64,000 bases of DNA. Source: Hawksworthiomyces lignivorus (lineage: Eukaryota > Ascomycota > Sordariomycetes > Ophiostomatales > Ophiostomataceae). Below the pieces are notes generated by a model. That model worked only from the letters and a program-made list of their open reading frames with translations. It was not told where the DNA came from and searched no databases. Position 1 is the first letter of the stretch, and each line of letters begins with the position of its first letter. Shown in pieces: positions 23,129 to 35,454 of this stretch. Position numbers and translations under genes: made by a program. Location: the NCBI GenBank assembly GCA_002917075.1, contig NTMA01000062.1:124001-188000 (forward strand). Direction: 5' to 3'.

Positions 23129-25605
23129 CTAATTCTGGATCCACTTCAGGCCAGGCCTCACTGTGCATAATTCCCAGCCGCCTTGAGTGGGTCTTATCAA
23201 GACGGGGTGGTCTAGCCCAGCTACCAGAGCAATTCGATCACCTGCCGTGACGCGCACACACGGCGGGTCCGGTGCTGTGCCAAAGTAGCCCTTTGCCGTC
23301 CTGAAGAAGCATTTGCCTCTGTTCTTTTGCATGAGAGAGACGCTATAACGCAGCTGACTTCCGAACAAACTCATCCACTGCGACTGAGAATTAGATGCCT
23401 GGAGACTGTTCAGCCACTGGTCAAAATCGCTTGATCCTGCTACGGAAGCCTCAAGGGCATCAAGACTAGGCCTAATTACACCTAGAACCTGAGCCAGATC
23501 GGGGATAGGACTCCGAGGATCTTTGAGAGCGTTTAGGCTTGGTTGGAGAGCTTCTAGAATTGGTTTTTGCGGTTCTAAAACCTTGGCCGCTTTGCTTCTA
23601 GGTACCCAGGATAAAACGGTCTGCAAAGTTTGTGTAGTCTCATTGATAATCTCAGTCGGTATGGAGCTGGAGCTTTGAAGAAGACCGGAGACTTGCTGCG
23701 TGGTGTTTTCCATCTGCTGTCTAGTTCTATTTATCTCGTCTAAAGCTGCTTGCTTCCGGGCGTTTGTTGCTCTGGATGTCCCCTGAGCGTTAGAGCTCTC
23801 GGATTCGAGAGACTCGTATGTACCAATTGCTTTTTGGATTGTTTCCAGCTGCGACGACATAGCTTGAAGTTTTTGCGTCATGTCTTCTATATAGGCTATA
23901 TCTTGACGTTTGTCTACTTGCGTGGCCGTTCTTATCTTCTCTGCTAGTTCTAGAGGGAGTTGCCCATTATCTATACTTTGCTTGGCCACGCGCAATCTGT
24001 CAAGCACTCGATCTTTGGTATCATCGGCGTTCTTAGTTACGTCCATTGTGCTTGTTCGTCGAAAAGCCTCCCTAGTAGATTCGCTAGTTAGATAGTCGCA
24101 CCACTGACTCACCTCTAGCCATGTCTTGAAGGCGTCTAAACTTTGCCGACCAAAGTCGACAATCTCTGTTCTGTACTTTAGCCGCTAGAGAATCCCTGGA
24201 TTCTTAGCCTCGGCGTCTCTGATCGCTTCCGACAACTTCTGATTGCTTGGTATCACTGCTCCACGGTATATAACTTCGTCAAATACCTTTCCGAATATAA
24301 TCAACTTAGTCTCACCATCTTCAAATTCCCAAGCAGGACTAGATCGACGACAGGCATTAGACTTGCCGTCCATCACAGGCGATCGTGAATCATCGTTCAC
24401 CCAAGCCGGGTCGCCCCAGTCTGGTACCCACGACGACATGCCTTGCCTTCGATGATCTGACAGTACAAAGTAGAGAATATTTAAGGCCTGGTTGTACTTG
24501 ATGCCCGCAGCGGTTACTTCTCGGTAGATTATTTCTATTGGCTTTTCATAATCTGGCGCAGGTACTTTGATGTCTAGTTCTTTAAAGAGACCGTATGAAG
24601 CAAATACTTTATCTTTGGGGTCCGATGCCTTCTTGTCCTTAACACGAGACAGAATCTTGCGCCCTTGTAGGGTTATCTTGTCTCTGTCGCCCTCGGCGAC
24701 TCGTTGCAAGTCTTCTGGTGGTCGGCGACTGAAGATCAAGAAGACCACCAATCGGGCCTGCAGCCACAGAGCATTCTTCCAGGTATCCCAGCGGTAAGGA
24801 TGTTTTTCAAAAACATACGGCAAGGCCGCCAGTTTCTCCCATGGAATGATTGTACCTCCACTCTGGACGTGAACACGATCCAGCGCTGGCAGCGTCGCTT
24901 CTTGGAATGTCCACACTCGATCGAACCAGGAACGACGAAAACGAGGAGCCAGAGGATCGCCGGCCAGCGGCCCGGCTCCTGTTACTCTTTGTCAACCTTT
25001 AGATCGCACAAGGTAAGAGCTATATGGCGCGACATATCACATACTAGTACCTGCTTCCAAGACCCTCGTGCTTCTGTGTACATAATCTGCAGGAGTTTTA
25101 CCGACGATGTGGACCACAGTCTTCATCGCCGCATCGGTTGCAGCATCGCTTTCTCCGAGCCAGACAACAACTCTCTTAGCACGCTTGTACACATCGCCCA
25201 TGAGGCTGACCTGCTGGTTTCGCTCCTCTACCGCCTCAGGACTCTGGTTGATGCAGATGCTGTCGATCCACAAGATGACGTGTCTAGAAGGACTGCGCAG
25301 CCAGCGCATGGCTGTCTCGTAGTTGCTGTGACCAACAGCGTGCGGCCATCTACACGGACTAGACGAGATGGTCGCTAGGCGCCCCAGGCATAGGACAGCG
25401 CCGTATAGTCGATGCCTACTGCTTTGCCAAAGCTGTCGTCTAAGCAAACCGACGCCATAGTGCAGCAAAGCGATGCGGCTTGCTTAGTAGCCGGCTGCAG
25501 ATGTACGGTCCGAGTGTGCCTGGGACTCTCTATCGGAGTAAACTGGTAAGCACCAGCACCATGGTCATTCCCGCCGCCAAGCCGAGCCTTAAGTTTAGAA
25601 AGCAT
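23129..25605 (-). pseudogene. Decayed HET-domain gene with coiled-coil insert
   Basis: From ATG 25605 the HET motifs are clear: IDYTALSYAWGA, ILWIDSICINQS, VVVWLGESDAA, and VWTFQEATLP after an intron (24979-25050). The downstream SSWVPDWGDP block and the C-terminal CFFRTAKGYFGTAP...GDRIALVAG block are also present. It is broken by TAG at 25377-25375 just after AWGA, a one-base loss near 25335 (between LLVT and SNYET), and TAG at 24187-24185 (PGIL-stop-RLKYRTEIVDF). The frame is otherwise continuous. Between the two family blocks lies a Gln/Ser-rich, probably coiled-coil segment of roughly 200 residues that most HET proteins lack. I infer loss of function; the TAGs look like former CAG codons. 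Confidence 0.85.
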
Positions 25606-26308
25606 TGGGGTGCACTTGATGATACTGTGTGATTACTCTGACGAAATATGCAAATATCTACAGTCTTCGATATCACCAACAATAACATGACTATATAAAT
25701 GGTACCCCGCCTTACAATATTCTGCTGCGAGATTGAGCCCATGAGGCTGACAACTACACGAGCCTGTGTCTCGGTGGCCTATTGGATACTGGCGGGGTAG
25801 CAAAAGGTAGCCTAGTCATGTCCAGTGAATCCTTTGGAAATCGAGAAATACGGAGCGGCAGACTATTGCGATGTGAACAATCAAGATAAGACGAGCGTAG
25901 TCAAAGATTCCTCTATGCCAAAGGCCCAAAACATATTGCTTTGAGGAGTTAGGACAAGGTATCATCGTCGCAGAAACTGAAAGCGACCCGAATTAGGAAA
26001 TTTGAGACTAGCTTCTTGTTGTTGATCAGCGTCAATCTCTTGGCTCTGTACACATTAATAATGTGGCTTAGCAGGGCGTTTGTTCTGCTCAAGGAGCCAA
26101 TCGCCTTCTAGCTGGTGGTGGCTGTACCATCAACATGCCAGAATGCCTTATGATGTTAAAATTGAGGTCGCAGCTCTAATTTTTACGCAGCCTTCCCACA
26201 GATAACGCCAAAATGCCCAAGTTCAACAATAAAACTTCACACCTGGCATCGATGATATCATAGTTTTGAACGAGCTTCAAGGACATGTTGTAAATCGAAT
26301 CATCCACT
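25606..26308. other. Intergenic region between the divergent HET and NLR genes
   Basis: A possible shared promoter of two divergent incompatibility-type genes. No gene is supported. Confidence 0.5.
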
Positions 26309-29300
26309 ATGTCGGGTCCGTTGACAAAAGTCGCTCCGCTGAAGGCAGAAATTCGCCTAGCCCAAGCCGTCTCACACTTTGAGGCTGATCTCTCTGCCGA
26401 GCAGAAAGTTGAATTCAGGTCTTGTAGACGACGATCGCTTGAATCACCTCCAGATATTGGCGATGTGATGAGGCTCACAGCCAGAATTGAGAGCCGCGTC
26501 ATAGGACCCCGATGTTTTCATCCTCGTCTCACCAATTTTTTACAAGCCACCCAGCAATTCGCGGCCCTCGGGGATATCATAGTAGGCAGCTCCCAGAATA
26601 TAATCGCCTGTGGAGTTTGGGCATCCGCGCGGACGGCGTTCCTGGTTAGTTTGTCTAGACTCCCATAAGGCATTTTCCTCGTATTGCTGACTCTTGCCGC
26701 AGTTGGTTGCGAACTTCTCTTCCTACCTGGAAAAGTTATCTACTCTTCTTTTAATTGTGGGACGGTCTGCTCCGAGATATCAGAGCATGGCTCTACTTTA
26801 TCTGCGATCTAAAAGCCTTTCATCACTCTTGTGCGAGTACTTCCTTGTGGCGGTTCGTCTTTGCCATCAGGTGTTGCGATTTTCACAGAAGTCGAGACTA
26901 GCGCAGCTAGCAGCTCCCCTAGCCGAGCCCGACTTGAAAACCTACCAGTCAGATTTTGATTTATGGGCGAACTTTATCAAAGAAGAGGTGAACTTGTTGA
27001 TGGCGCAGAGCCTGGAGGAGCAGAGCGCCCAGTTAAATGTACTCTCTAGCTTCTTCCGGCCAGAGTCGTACCGCAGGCAGCTGAAAACATATCATCATAT
27101 TCTCAATTATTGTTCGACGTACGACCATCAAGCGACTTGGAAAGAAATTCGAAAGGCCGGCCGCGCTACTATATTCTTCAAGGCTTGTAAATACCAAGAT
27201 TGGAAAACTCGAACTGATCCATGCACACTTGTGTGTATGGGCAAGCTAGGGTCGGGTAAATCTGTTTTGATGGCCAACATAATCGATGATCTCGCTATGG
27301 AAAGCCAGAAGCATCCGGTTGCCTACTTTTTTTGTCGCCATGACATTCTAGAAAGCCTAAACGCGCGGACAATCATGGGTTCTCTAGTTCGGCAACTGCT
27401 ACAGCCAATCCAACAATCGTTTATGATGAAACACCTCAACAACATAGAACCAGAGGGCTTAGGTCTTAAGGAAATATTTCGTCTATTCCAACACGCTTTC
27501 CCGTCTAACTACCGTGCATATATCGTCTTAGACGGGCTAGATGAGTGTGAGGACCGTCAGAGGCAAGATGTAATTTGCCAACTGCAGGCCCTCCAGGGTA
27601 TGGTTTCACTATCTATCTGCCTCTCGTTTAGGCTAGAAGCCGATAAGCCTCCTGAGTTAAGTCTACACCAGTTCGCCAATTTCAATGTATTTTCAATTCC
27701 GGATGATAATCCCGACATCAGGGATTTTATCCAGTTAGAGTTGAAAGGGCGTATCGAGTTTGGACAGTTAAAAATTGGAGAGCCTACGCTCGCCTTGGAG
27801 ATAAGAGATGCTCTGCTAAAGGGAGCCCAAGGAATGTTCCTCTGGGTTGTTCTTCAATTCGAGGACCTCTGCAAGGCAAAGACAGACGAAGCTATTCGTG
27901 AGGCTTTAGCTAATCTGCCCAAAGACCTTCCTGAGACTTTTTCTCGCATTCTGTCCAGATCGGGAGAGTCAGACAGAAATTACCAAAGGCGGATATTCGA
28001 ACTAGTCCTCGCAGCTCGCCGCCCCCTGACCACCGAAGAATTACGAGAAGCACTAAGCGTTGTCCCAGGAAACATTATCTGGAACCCATCCCTACTTCCA
28101 AATGACATATATTCGGCATTGGCTTGCTGTGGAAGCCTCGTCATCGTCGAAGAAGAGTGCCTAGCAGTGAAGCTAGTCCATCACAGCGTGAAGCAATTTT
28201 TACTTCGCGGGACGTTCACTCTTGAAAGTGCGGATAGAACAATGGGGAGCATTATTATTACATACCTTAATTACAACGTTTTTCTTTCCCAGCTCACTAC
28301 CACCGTTGTGCCGCAGCTTGAGGTTAAATCGACTCCGTCCACAATCATCAGCACAACATTAGGAACGTCAAACATGATCAAGAGACTTGCCGTTAGCCTT
28401 TTGACATCTCCGTCCCATTCTAAGCTTGTCATTGGCAAAGCCCTTGCAGATATAAGAAGTTCCACTCTACCATCCTCAAATAAATTTTCCTTCCTACTTT
28501 ATGCGAAGTCGTACTGGATGCAACACAGCTGGTATTTTCCAGAGAATAGGCCAAGTCTTCTGGAACGTCTGCTGGATAAAAACATTCTCGATATAAATCT
28601 TAGAGACAATTACGGCCAGACGCCACTGCTACTGGCTATTCAAAATGGGCATGGGACCATTGTACAGCATTTGCTTGTCAAAGGCGTCAATATCGAGGCG
28701 CTAGATCATCATGGACAGACACCGTTGCTATTGGCTGCTCAACATGATCACGCAGTTATCGTACAGCACTTACTTGACTATGGTGCTAACATTGAAGCAA
28801 AGAATCACTACAGCAAGACGTCGCTGCTATTTGCCGTTGAAAATGGGCATGAAGCCATCGTTCAACTACTACTTGATAAAGGCGCCAACACCGAAGCGAC
28901 ATATCTTGATCAAACTCCACTGTTATTTGCTATTGAGAACGGTAATGAAGTCATCGTTCAGCTACTACTTGATAAAGGTGCTAATATTGAAGCGACATAT
29001 CTCGGCCTGACGCCACTATTATTGGCTGTTAACAAAGGTCGTGATGTTATCGTGCAACTCCTACTTGATAAAGGTGTCAATACAGAAGCGACATATTGTG
29101 GCCAGACGCCGTTGTTATTGGCCGTTGAAAAAGAATATGCAGTTATTGTACAACTGTTGCTAAACCACAACGCGAATATGGAGGCGAAGAATGATTATGG
29201 CCAGACGTCGTTGTTATGGGCTGTTGAGAACGAGCACAATGTTATCATACGCCAGTTACTTGATAAAGGCGCCAACATCGAGGCGAAGAATCACTACGGG

Positions 29301-29549
29301 CAGACACCGTTGCTATGGGCTATTGGAAACGGTGACGAGTCCACCATACAATTATTGCTTGATAAAGGCGCTGACATCGAGGCAATAGATTATGGTGGTC
29401 AGACGCCGCTATTATTGGCCAAGAAACTTGGACGCAAAGCTGTCGAGCAGTTACTGGATGCAGCAGATGCTCGACAATGGCGCCTACGTCTAATTGAAAG
29501 TAATAATTTTAGCCAAATGCTGCACCAATATATCGACCTAGAAACCTAG
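26309..29549 (+). CDS. NACHT-ankyrin NLR-like protein, intact
   Basis: Exons are 26309-26644 and 26703-29549 (1,060 aa). An N-terminal helical region (about residues 35-200) resembles the domain that precedes NACHT in many fungal STAND proteins (DUF7708-like, tentative). The NACHT module has Walker A GKLGSGKS (about residues 289-296) and Walker B YIVLDGLDEC (about 384). A winged-helix-like stretch follows (LAARRPLTTEELREAL), then a linker, then nine ankyrin repeats of 32-33 aa (about residues 740-1030; core GQTPLLLAVENGHxVIVQLLLDKGANIEA). The repeats are very alike, typical of NLRs whose recognition surface evolves by repeat shuffling. Unlike the TPR NLR at 0.6-4.6 kb it has no break. I infer a cytosolic sensor of non-self; ligand and effector unknown. 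Confidence 0.9.
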
Positions 29550-30869
29550 AAATCATAGTGGAAAGGATAGTGGTAAGAATAAAAATATAACTAGAGAACA
29601 ACCAAGGGTCTAGGAAAGGTCTTCATGTGTTGATAATTGCATGAACCTAAAAGAATTGCACGTAATTAGATTGTGGTGGTGATTGGCATGAACTTTTTGA
29701 AATAGCTGCCATGGCCAGAATACTAGCAGTTTAGTCTCTGACTCAGTGATGATAGTTTCTTGAAATTGTTTTTTTCTTTTGGTCTCTGGATAATGACTAT
29801 GACTCAACTACAGATCTTGTCGCTTTGCTGGTGGTGAGCTTGGTTGAAACTGGGGGCAAGCCTTCATTAAATACGCTGCTGAGAGCTCTAAACTGTATTC
29901 TATTGCAGCTCCGACTGTGGCATACAGCTGAAGATGCGTCAAATTGTAAACGAGAGAATTCCGATATAGGATCTCACTCATGGTAGCCGAAATGAATTAA
30001 GATCAGGCCAGAAGAGATTGAACCTAGCTGCTTTCCTGAGCATCATATTTTCATCTCGGTGCTATACGTCCCAAGCATAGTGCAATTCAATTTTAGACCT
30101 TGTTAACTTCATTTCCATATTCTATACGATTCAGCTCCAAAATCCAGCTTCAAATAAGCGATTGCTAATTGGGGGGTAACGAATAATAAATAATTATCAG
30201 ATGAGTGTTTAATGTGCTTCTGAACAAAAGTGAAATATAGATTTTCCTGTCAAACAAAATATAGAAAAATATAGAAGACTAAGATGGAAAGATGGCTTAC
30301 GACTTTGCAAGCGCCGCTATATGTTTGATTGATCTCTAAAGGCTAATACCTTTAGCATATCTGTAGAACTGTGGCTATTGTGTTTGTTGAATCGTGGGAC
30401 AATCGCATACACACTACTGTATCTACTGAGTTTGGCGACCTTCCAATCAAGTCGGCTTACTGCGCACGCTGGAATTTTATGGTCAATCAAGAGACGGGTC
30501 GTTTTTGTTCTTCATTCATAACGTGTAATTCGTGCACAAGGCTGGTGCATCAACGAGCTTATTCCCACCATGTGACTAATTGCTCCGAAAGAGCTTGTTT
30601 CTTAAAATATGCAGAATCCTACACTCTCTGCAAAAACGCCGTTGATTATGAAGAACCACATGTCAGGTACTCGCCACGAGTGCAAGGTTAGAACTCCCAA
30701 CTAAGGTAAGACGAGCAAGAAGATAAGTAATTATTATATAAGAGCTCAAAGCATAAAAGTAGTCGCTCGTATTGCTAACACCTTTTAATTTCTTTCTCAA
30801 ATTCGTCCAGCTACATTTATGGCTTACCTTTGTCAATTTTTTTCCACTTACTTACTCAACACATCAACC
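29550..30869. other. Intergenic region, no gene recognised
   Basis: AT-rich; a 106-codon open stretch at 30371-30691 has no family features and was not accepted. Confidence 0.5.
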
Positions 30870-32531
30870 ATGAGCCGTCTTTTAGATGCACAGAGTATCC
30901 CAACTTTCCTCGCCTCTAATGGAGAACTCAACGACCAATTGAAAACTGTGCTCCGAGACAAATTCAAAGGCACCAATGCACAGATAGTCTATCCATCTAT
31001 GTCTAGCTATGAAGCTCTCATTGCGAGATGGAGCGATGCTTGCGAGAAACGAGCAGTAAGCCACACTTTCAAACTTTTTTTTAACTCTTAATCATGCTCT
31101 CATAATTTTAGCATCTTATTATACCGAATCTCACTCTCTAAAACAAATGCGGCAATCATCCTCCCCACTACGGTCGAAGAAATATCCGCCGCAGTGACCA
31201 TTTTATGCGACAACCACATTCCTTTCGTTGTTTCCGGGGGCAGACATTCCACAAGCGGTAGCTTGGCTATCCAGGAAGGTATTGTCCTTGATCTAAGAAA
31301 GATGCGCAGAGTCACCGTTGACGCTGAGAGGAAAACAATCATAGCCGGAGGCACCATCTGAGAGGACGTCGACATTGAGGTAGCAAAGTATGGCCTCACT
31401 ACGGTCGGAGGTATGTGTTTTCATCCGCCTGTGCAATTGACAAGATGCTTGGATACTAATACGTGCAGGTACGGTAAACCACACCGGGGTTGGTGGGCTC
31501 ACCCTCGGCGGCGGTAGTGGGTGGCTGTCCGGTCGCTACGGCCTAACAATTGACAATCTTCTTAGCGTCAAAATGGTCCTTGCGGACGGCAGTATTGTCA
31601 CTGCCTCGGCAGGCTCGCATCTTGACCTCTTCTGGGCCGTCCGTGGTGCTGGGCAGTGCTTTGGAGTAGCCGCAGAATTCGAGTTTCGAGGCTGAGAGCG
31701 AGGGCGGATTTGGGCGGGACTGGTCGTCTTCACACCCGATAAGCTTGTTAAACTTGTCGACTTCATAAACTTGACCCACGAGCAAGCGACACTGAACCGT
31801 GGTGCGAGTATTGGGTTCTCCACGCCTCCCGGTGCTCCTGCAGCACTTCCTTCCTGAGTTTGTTCTACAATGGCTCCGAGGAAGATGCAAAAGAGTTCTA
31901 CCAGCCACTGTTCGATCTAGAACCTATCATCAATAACTGTGACTCGATGCCCTATGAGAAAGTCAACGGCATGCTGAACGATACCGTAAGGTTTGGTGGC
32001 CGCAAGTTGTTTGGTGGGTCTAGCGTCGCCTTGCCGTTAGATTATTCATCTATGCAATCCGTCTATGACGAGTTCGTTACTTTCACGAGCTCCTATGACG
32101 AGATGAGCGAAAGCCTCATTCTGTTCGAGATCTTGCTATATGCGAACATCATGGCCGTCGGCATCAAGGATACTGCCTTCGCAAACAGAGGCGAGTACTA
32201 CAATGTTGCCACGGTCTTCAAATGGTCGAATCCGGAGATTGATGAAGTGGTGAGAAAGTTTAATCGCCAAATAAACGCCAGAATTATGAGCGAGGCCGGA
32301 GCAAAAAATCCAGGCGCTGTAGGCATTTACGCAAACTACTTGCGTAAGTGACGAATCCTTAAGAGCGTTCTTCAAGCTTTAAGTACCAGTATAGTTACTG
32401 ACAAAATTGTAGAAGTTAGCAAGACGCCGCAAGAAGTCTTCGGTGTTAACAAAACGAGACTTCAGGAACTCAAGATTAAATACGATCCTGCCAATGTTTT
32501 CAATAGTTGGCATGATCTGTTACCAAATTAG
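30870..32531 (+). pseudogene. Decayed FAD-linked oxidase (berberine-bridge / 6-hydroxynicotine oxidase type)
   Basis: The parts of a PF01565 plus BBE oxidase are in order: an N-terminal helix region from ATG 30870, AAIILPTTVEEISAAV, PFVVSGGRHSTSG (FAD-binding loop), [35 protein letters not shown], and a C-terminal [15 protein letters not shown] (BBE substrate/FAD block). Introns are near 31054-31111, 31411-31467 and 32345-32411. It is broken by TGA at 31359-31361 (GGTI-stop-EDVD) and at 31693-31695 (FRG-stop-ERGRIWAGLV), both at positions where Trp would fit, and by a frameshift near 31850. The first intron also fails to join in frame. These enzymes oxidise alcohols or amines with covalent FAD, often in secondary metabolism. 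This copy is probably dead. Confidence 0.8.
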
Positions 32532-33218
32532 CATTATGCTCAGACTGCCATCAGATACGAATAGGTACTTTCGGCTTATCATGTTACTCGGATTCTATAT
32601 TAAATAGACGTTGCCTATTGTTAATGATCATCTTAAAAATACATTTCTCGCAAGCCAATATTTTACCTCAACTATTTTTTCTTCACAACTTTAATTATAT
32701 TTAGTTTTTTCCAGGCATATCATTTAACTCCATCAATACAACAAGTGTTCATACAAGAAATAACCAATAAAACGTAGTGAGTAATCTAGGTGATGTGATT
32801 TACTTAAGTTTGGATAATGGCCTTTCAGACCGGTCGACGATTGACTCCCATCTAAGCCAAAGGCAGTTGAAATCAAGAGCTAAATGTTGTATGAATGAAA
32901 CCTTTGGATATGGAATGCGTGAGTTGGTATTGTTCAAATACATTAAAACAACAACGATATATCGCGATTAAATTAGACGTTTAAAAGATATCTAGGCTTC
33001 GATCCAAGAGCTACTGAGTTGTGGTCATTAGCCAATGCCTTTGGCGAGCCGTAGATTGCCAGCAACCTCGAGTGGTAATATATGATCTAGATCCTCCCAA
33101 AGAACACACCTACACCACCAATGCCAGTAGTTGCATAGAAGTCCCGTCTAACGACCGTTTCCCTGTTACCGTGCACAAAGCCTTCGGAAATTCCTTAGTA
33201 TAATGCTTTAGTAGTAAA
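32532..33218. other. Intergenic region, no gene recognised
   Basis: AT-rich spacer between two convergent loci. Nothing supported. Confidence 0.5.
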
Positions 33219-35454
33219 TCAATTCGTCCCAACCAAGCTGAATTGCTCGTGAGCTCCAAAATCCTCCTCCAGCCGTCGTAGCCTAAAAGGCGGTGCTGAT
33301 ATGTCTTCAAAGCTAGCTGAGAATTCCCTTTTTCTCGGACCATTAAAGGGGAGACTTGATTCTCCAAAAATACCGCCAGCAGAAGCCGGCTGCCGGGCGG
33401 ATGACGTGCCCGCAGCACTGTGATCTATCTCCGAGTTCTCACCTGTGGTAGCTGTGGGAGATGCACTTTCAGAATGGATAGTAATAACTTCGTGCATTGC
33501 AGCATCAGGAGATCGGTCATCCGGCTCTTGAGGCCCCTCATTTCTTAAGTCTCTATTATTGACTTCTCGATCGTCGGCTAATGGCGGCAGACTATAAATA
33601 GAAGAGAAGTAAGTGAGAGTTTCAGTGCGGTACTTGATTTTGATCCTTTCAATTAGGTAAAATAATAAGATGTCTTACTCGGTTTCAGTTTGCAATGGCT
33701 TATGTTCGTCGACCAATGAAGAAAGGGCTCGAATCATATATTCTGCCATTGTGCAAAAGATCGACCTAACGCCACTATTAATGTTTTGGATGTTGTAGTC
33801 TTGCTGGAGCGCGTCGAACTCATCGGGGTACTCTTTGTGGAGAGCGGAATAGTAAGGCTGCAGGGACTTAAGTTTCTCTATCGCTTCGTTGAACTTAGAC
33901 TGGACAGAACTACAACATATGTCCTTCTCCTCTATGTGAAGATTTATTCCTCCCAATATTGAAGGATACGCATTGTCTTTTAATACGCCCAATCCTGTTA
34001 GCAGATGACTCTTCGCAACAGAAGGCAGATACGCGCAAAGATGGGACAAAATTGGGTAGTTGTGATCACAGAAAGAGAATTGACGTACAAAGATCAAAAT
34101 ATGTCGGCGCACTAACACGCAGCATCTCAGACCTCATCGCCATCTGGTCAATCTCGATAGAGGAGGCGCCGCTCGGCGTCACAAAGGCGGCCATGAATGT
34201 TTGCGGATTTTGCAGAAACTTCTTAACATAACTCAAGAGAACTACACCGCTATCTTTGGCATCACCGTCTATTTGATAGCCCTGCTGCGGTTGCTGCTGT
34301 GCAGTTCGAACAAAGAATGCTGTGAAGTCGGATTGGAGATTCTCCTTATAATGATCAAGGAGAATATTAATGTCGTCTTTGTATGGACGCTCAGGGCATG
34401 CATTAAAGACAAACGCCATGTTGTTACCTTCGTTAACGTGGGTCACGATAACAAGATACCAACGACGATTCACATCACACCGGATAGGCACAATGTTATA
34501 GTCCACACCAACAAGGGCACCGGGGCTGAGGCTGCTCCACCACACGTCCAAATGCTTCTTCGTGCGTAATGCCCTAAAAAAACGTGGATCCTGACAGCGT
34601 ACCACCGCATCCAAACCACTGCCACCCCTTCTATTGTTGTATTCCCTCTCGAGGTAAATGAGATAGCGTGAGATATCTTCGTCTTCGAGGGGGAGGCTAC
34701 CCAATAAGGAATGCAAAGTTTGGATGATTCCAAGTGGCGGCAAAAGGGCAGTGGTAGGGATGGCGGCAATTCCACTTGCTTCATAGATATGAGGGTTCGG
34801 CAATGGCAAAGGTGTCATCGGTTGATGTTGCAGGAGGTTGGTATTATGGACACTGCGGCTAGATTCGCCGGCAGTGTCTAAGAGCAGCTCAGGAGGAACT
34901 GGAATGAGGTGATTCGACGGAACAGGCGGAGTGTGCTCGGGTTGGCTAGGCCTTTGATTGCTCCCTGGGTTCTGATGGCTCCTGTCATGATCCGCCAGTA
35001 CCGCTGCCAGACGCTGTGGAGGTAGCGTCACTGTAAGGAGTCTGACCGGATCGTTCACGAGCCAGATAGAACCCTTGCGTGTGAATCGTTGGCCTCGCCG
35101 CATAATTATCCCGTGTTCGTGCGAATTAGCACGAGCACTTGACGAGCGAAATGAACACTCTCCAGTGCGACAGCACGCAACATCCCACACAGGCAAGCCC
35201 TTCACTGGCTCAGTGTGGTCTTGAGGGTTTGGCAGGCTACTTGGTGCCAAAATTGTGTACGGTTCCAACATCGTCTTGAACTCCTGGCGGGAGAGTCTAG
35301 GCGAACGAGGATGCAGGCTTTTCATGTGCCCGCCATAGCCTTCTGCTGTGCAACTAATAGGAAAAGAGGATTGGCCACATAGCAAACAAAAAAGGCACTT
35401 TGCTTTCGTGTTGACGCGAAGGTTGAGCGATTGCAATATGACTTCTTCGTCCAT
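33219..35454 (-). CDS. Zinc-finger protein with a degenerate Ulp1-like (C48) domain
   Basis: Exon 1 is 35454 to about 34117; exon 2 ends at 33679 (its acceptor is uncertain, between about 34020 and 33980); exon 3 is 33591-33219. A Cys/His cluster sits at residues 20-48 (C20, C23, C26, C35, H43, H48), like the finger of OrsD-type fungal proteins. Residues about 303-424 follow a Ulp1/SENP protease layout: RRWYLVIV where HWxL is expected, VFNACP where a conserved Asp is expected, QQQPQQGYQ (oxyanion Gln region) and DSGVVLLSYV where DCG carries the catalytic Cys. All three catalytic residues therefore look replaced (R331, N351, S402). The C-terminal part is helical, then Ser-rich. It may be an inactive SUMO/ubiquitin-binding relative or a transposon-derived gene. 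The reading frame is intact, so it is annotated as a gene. Confidence 0.6.

Noticed and set aside
30371..30691. 106-codon open stretch
   Set aside because: No recognisable domain; starts from a non-ATG codon and lies in AT-rich intergenic DNA.
34201..34569. 122-codon plus-strand open stretch
   Set aside because: Antisense to the Ulp1-like domain, whose motifs are clear on the minus strand.
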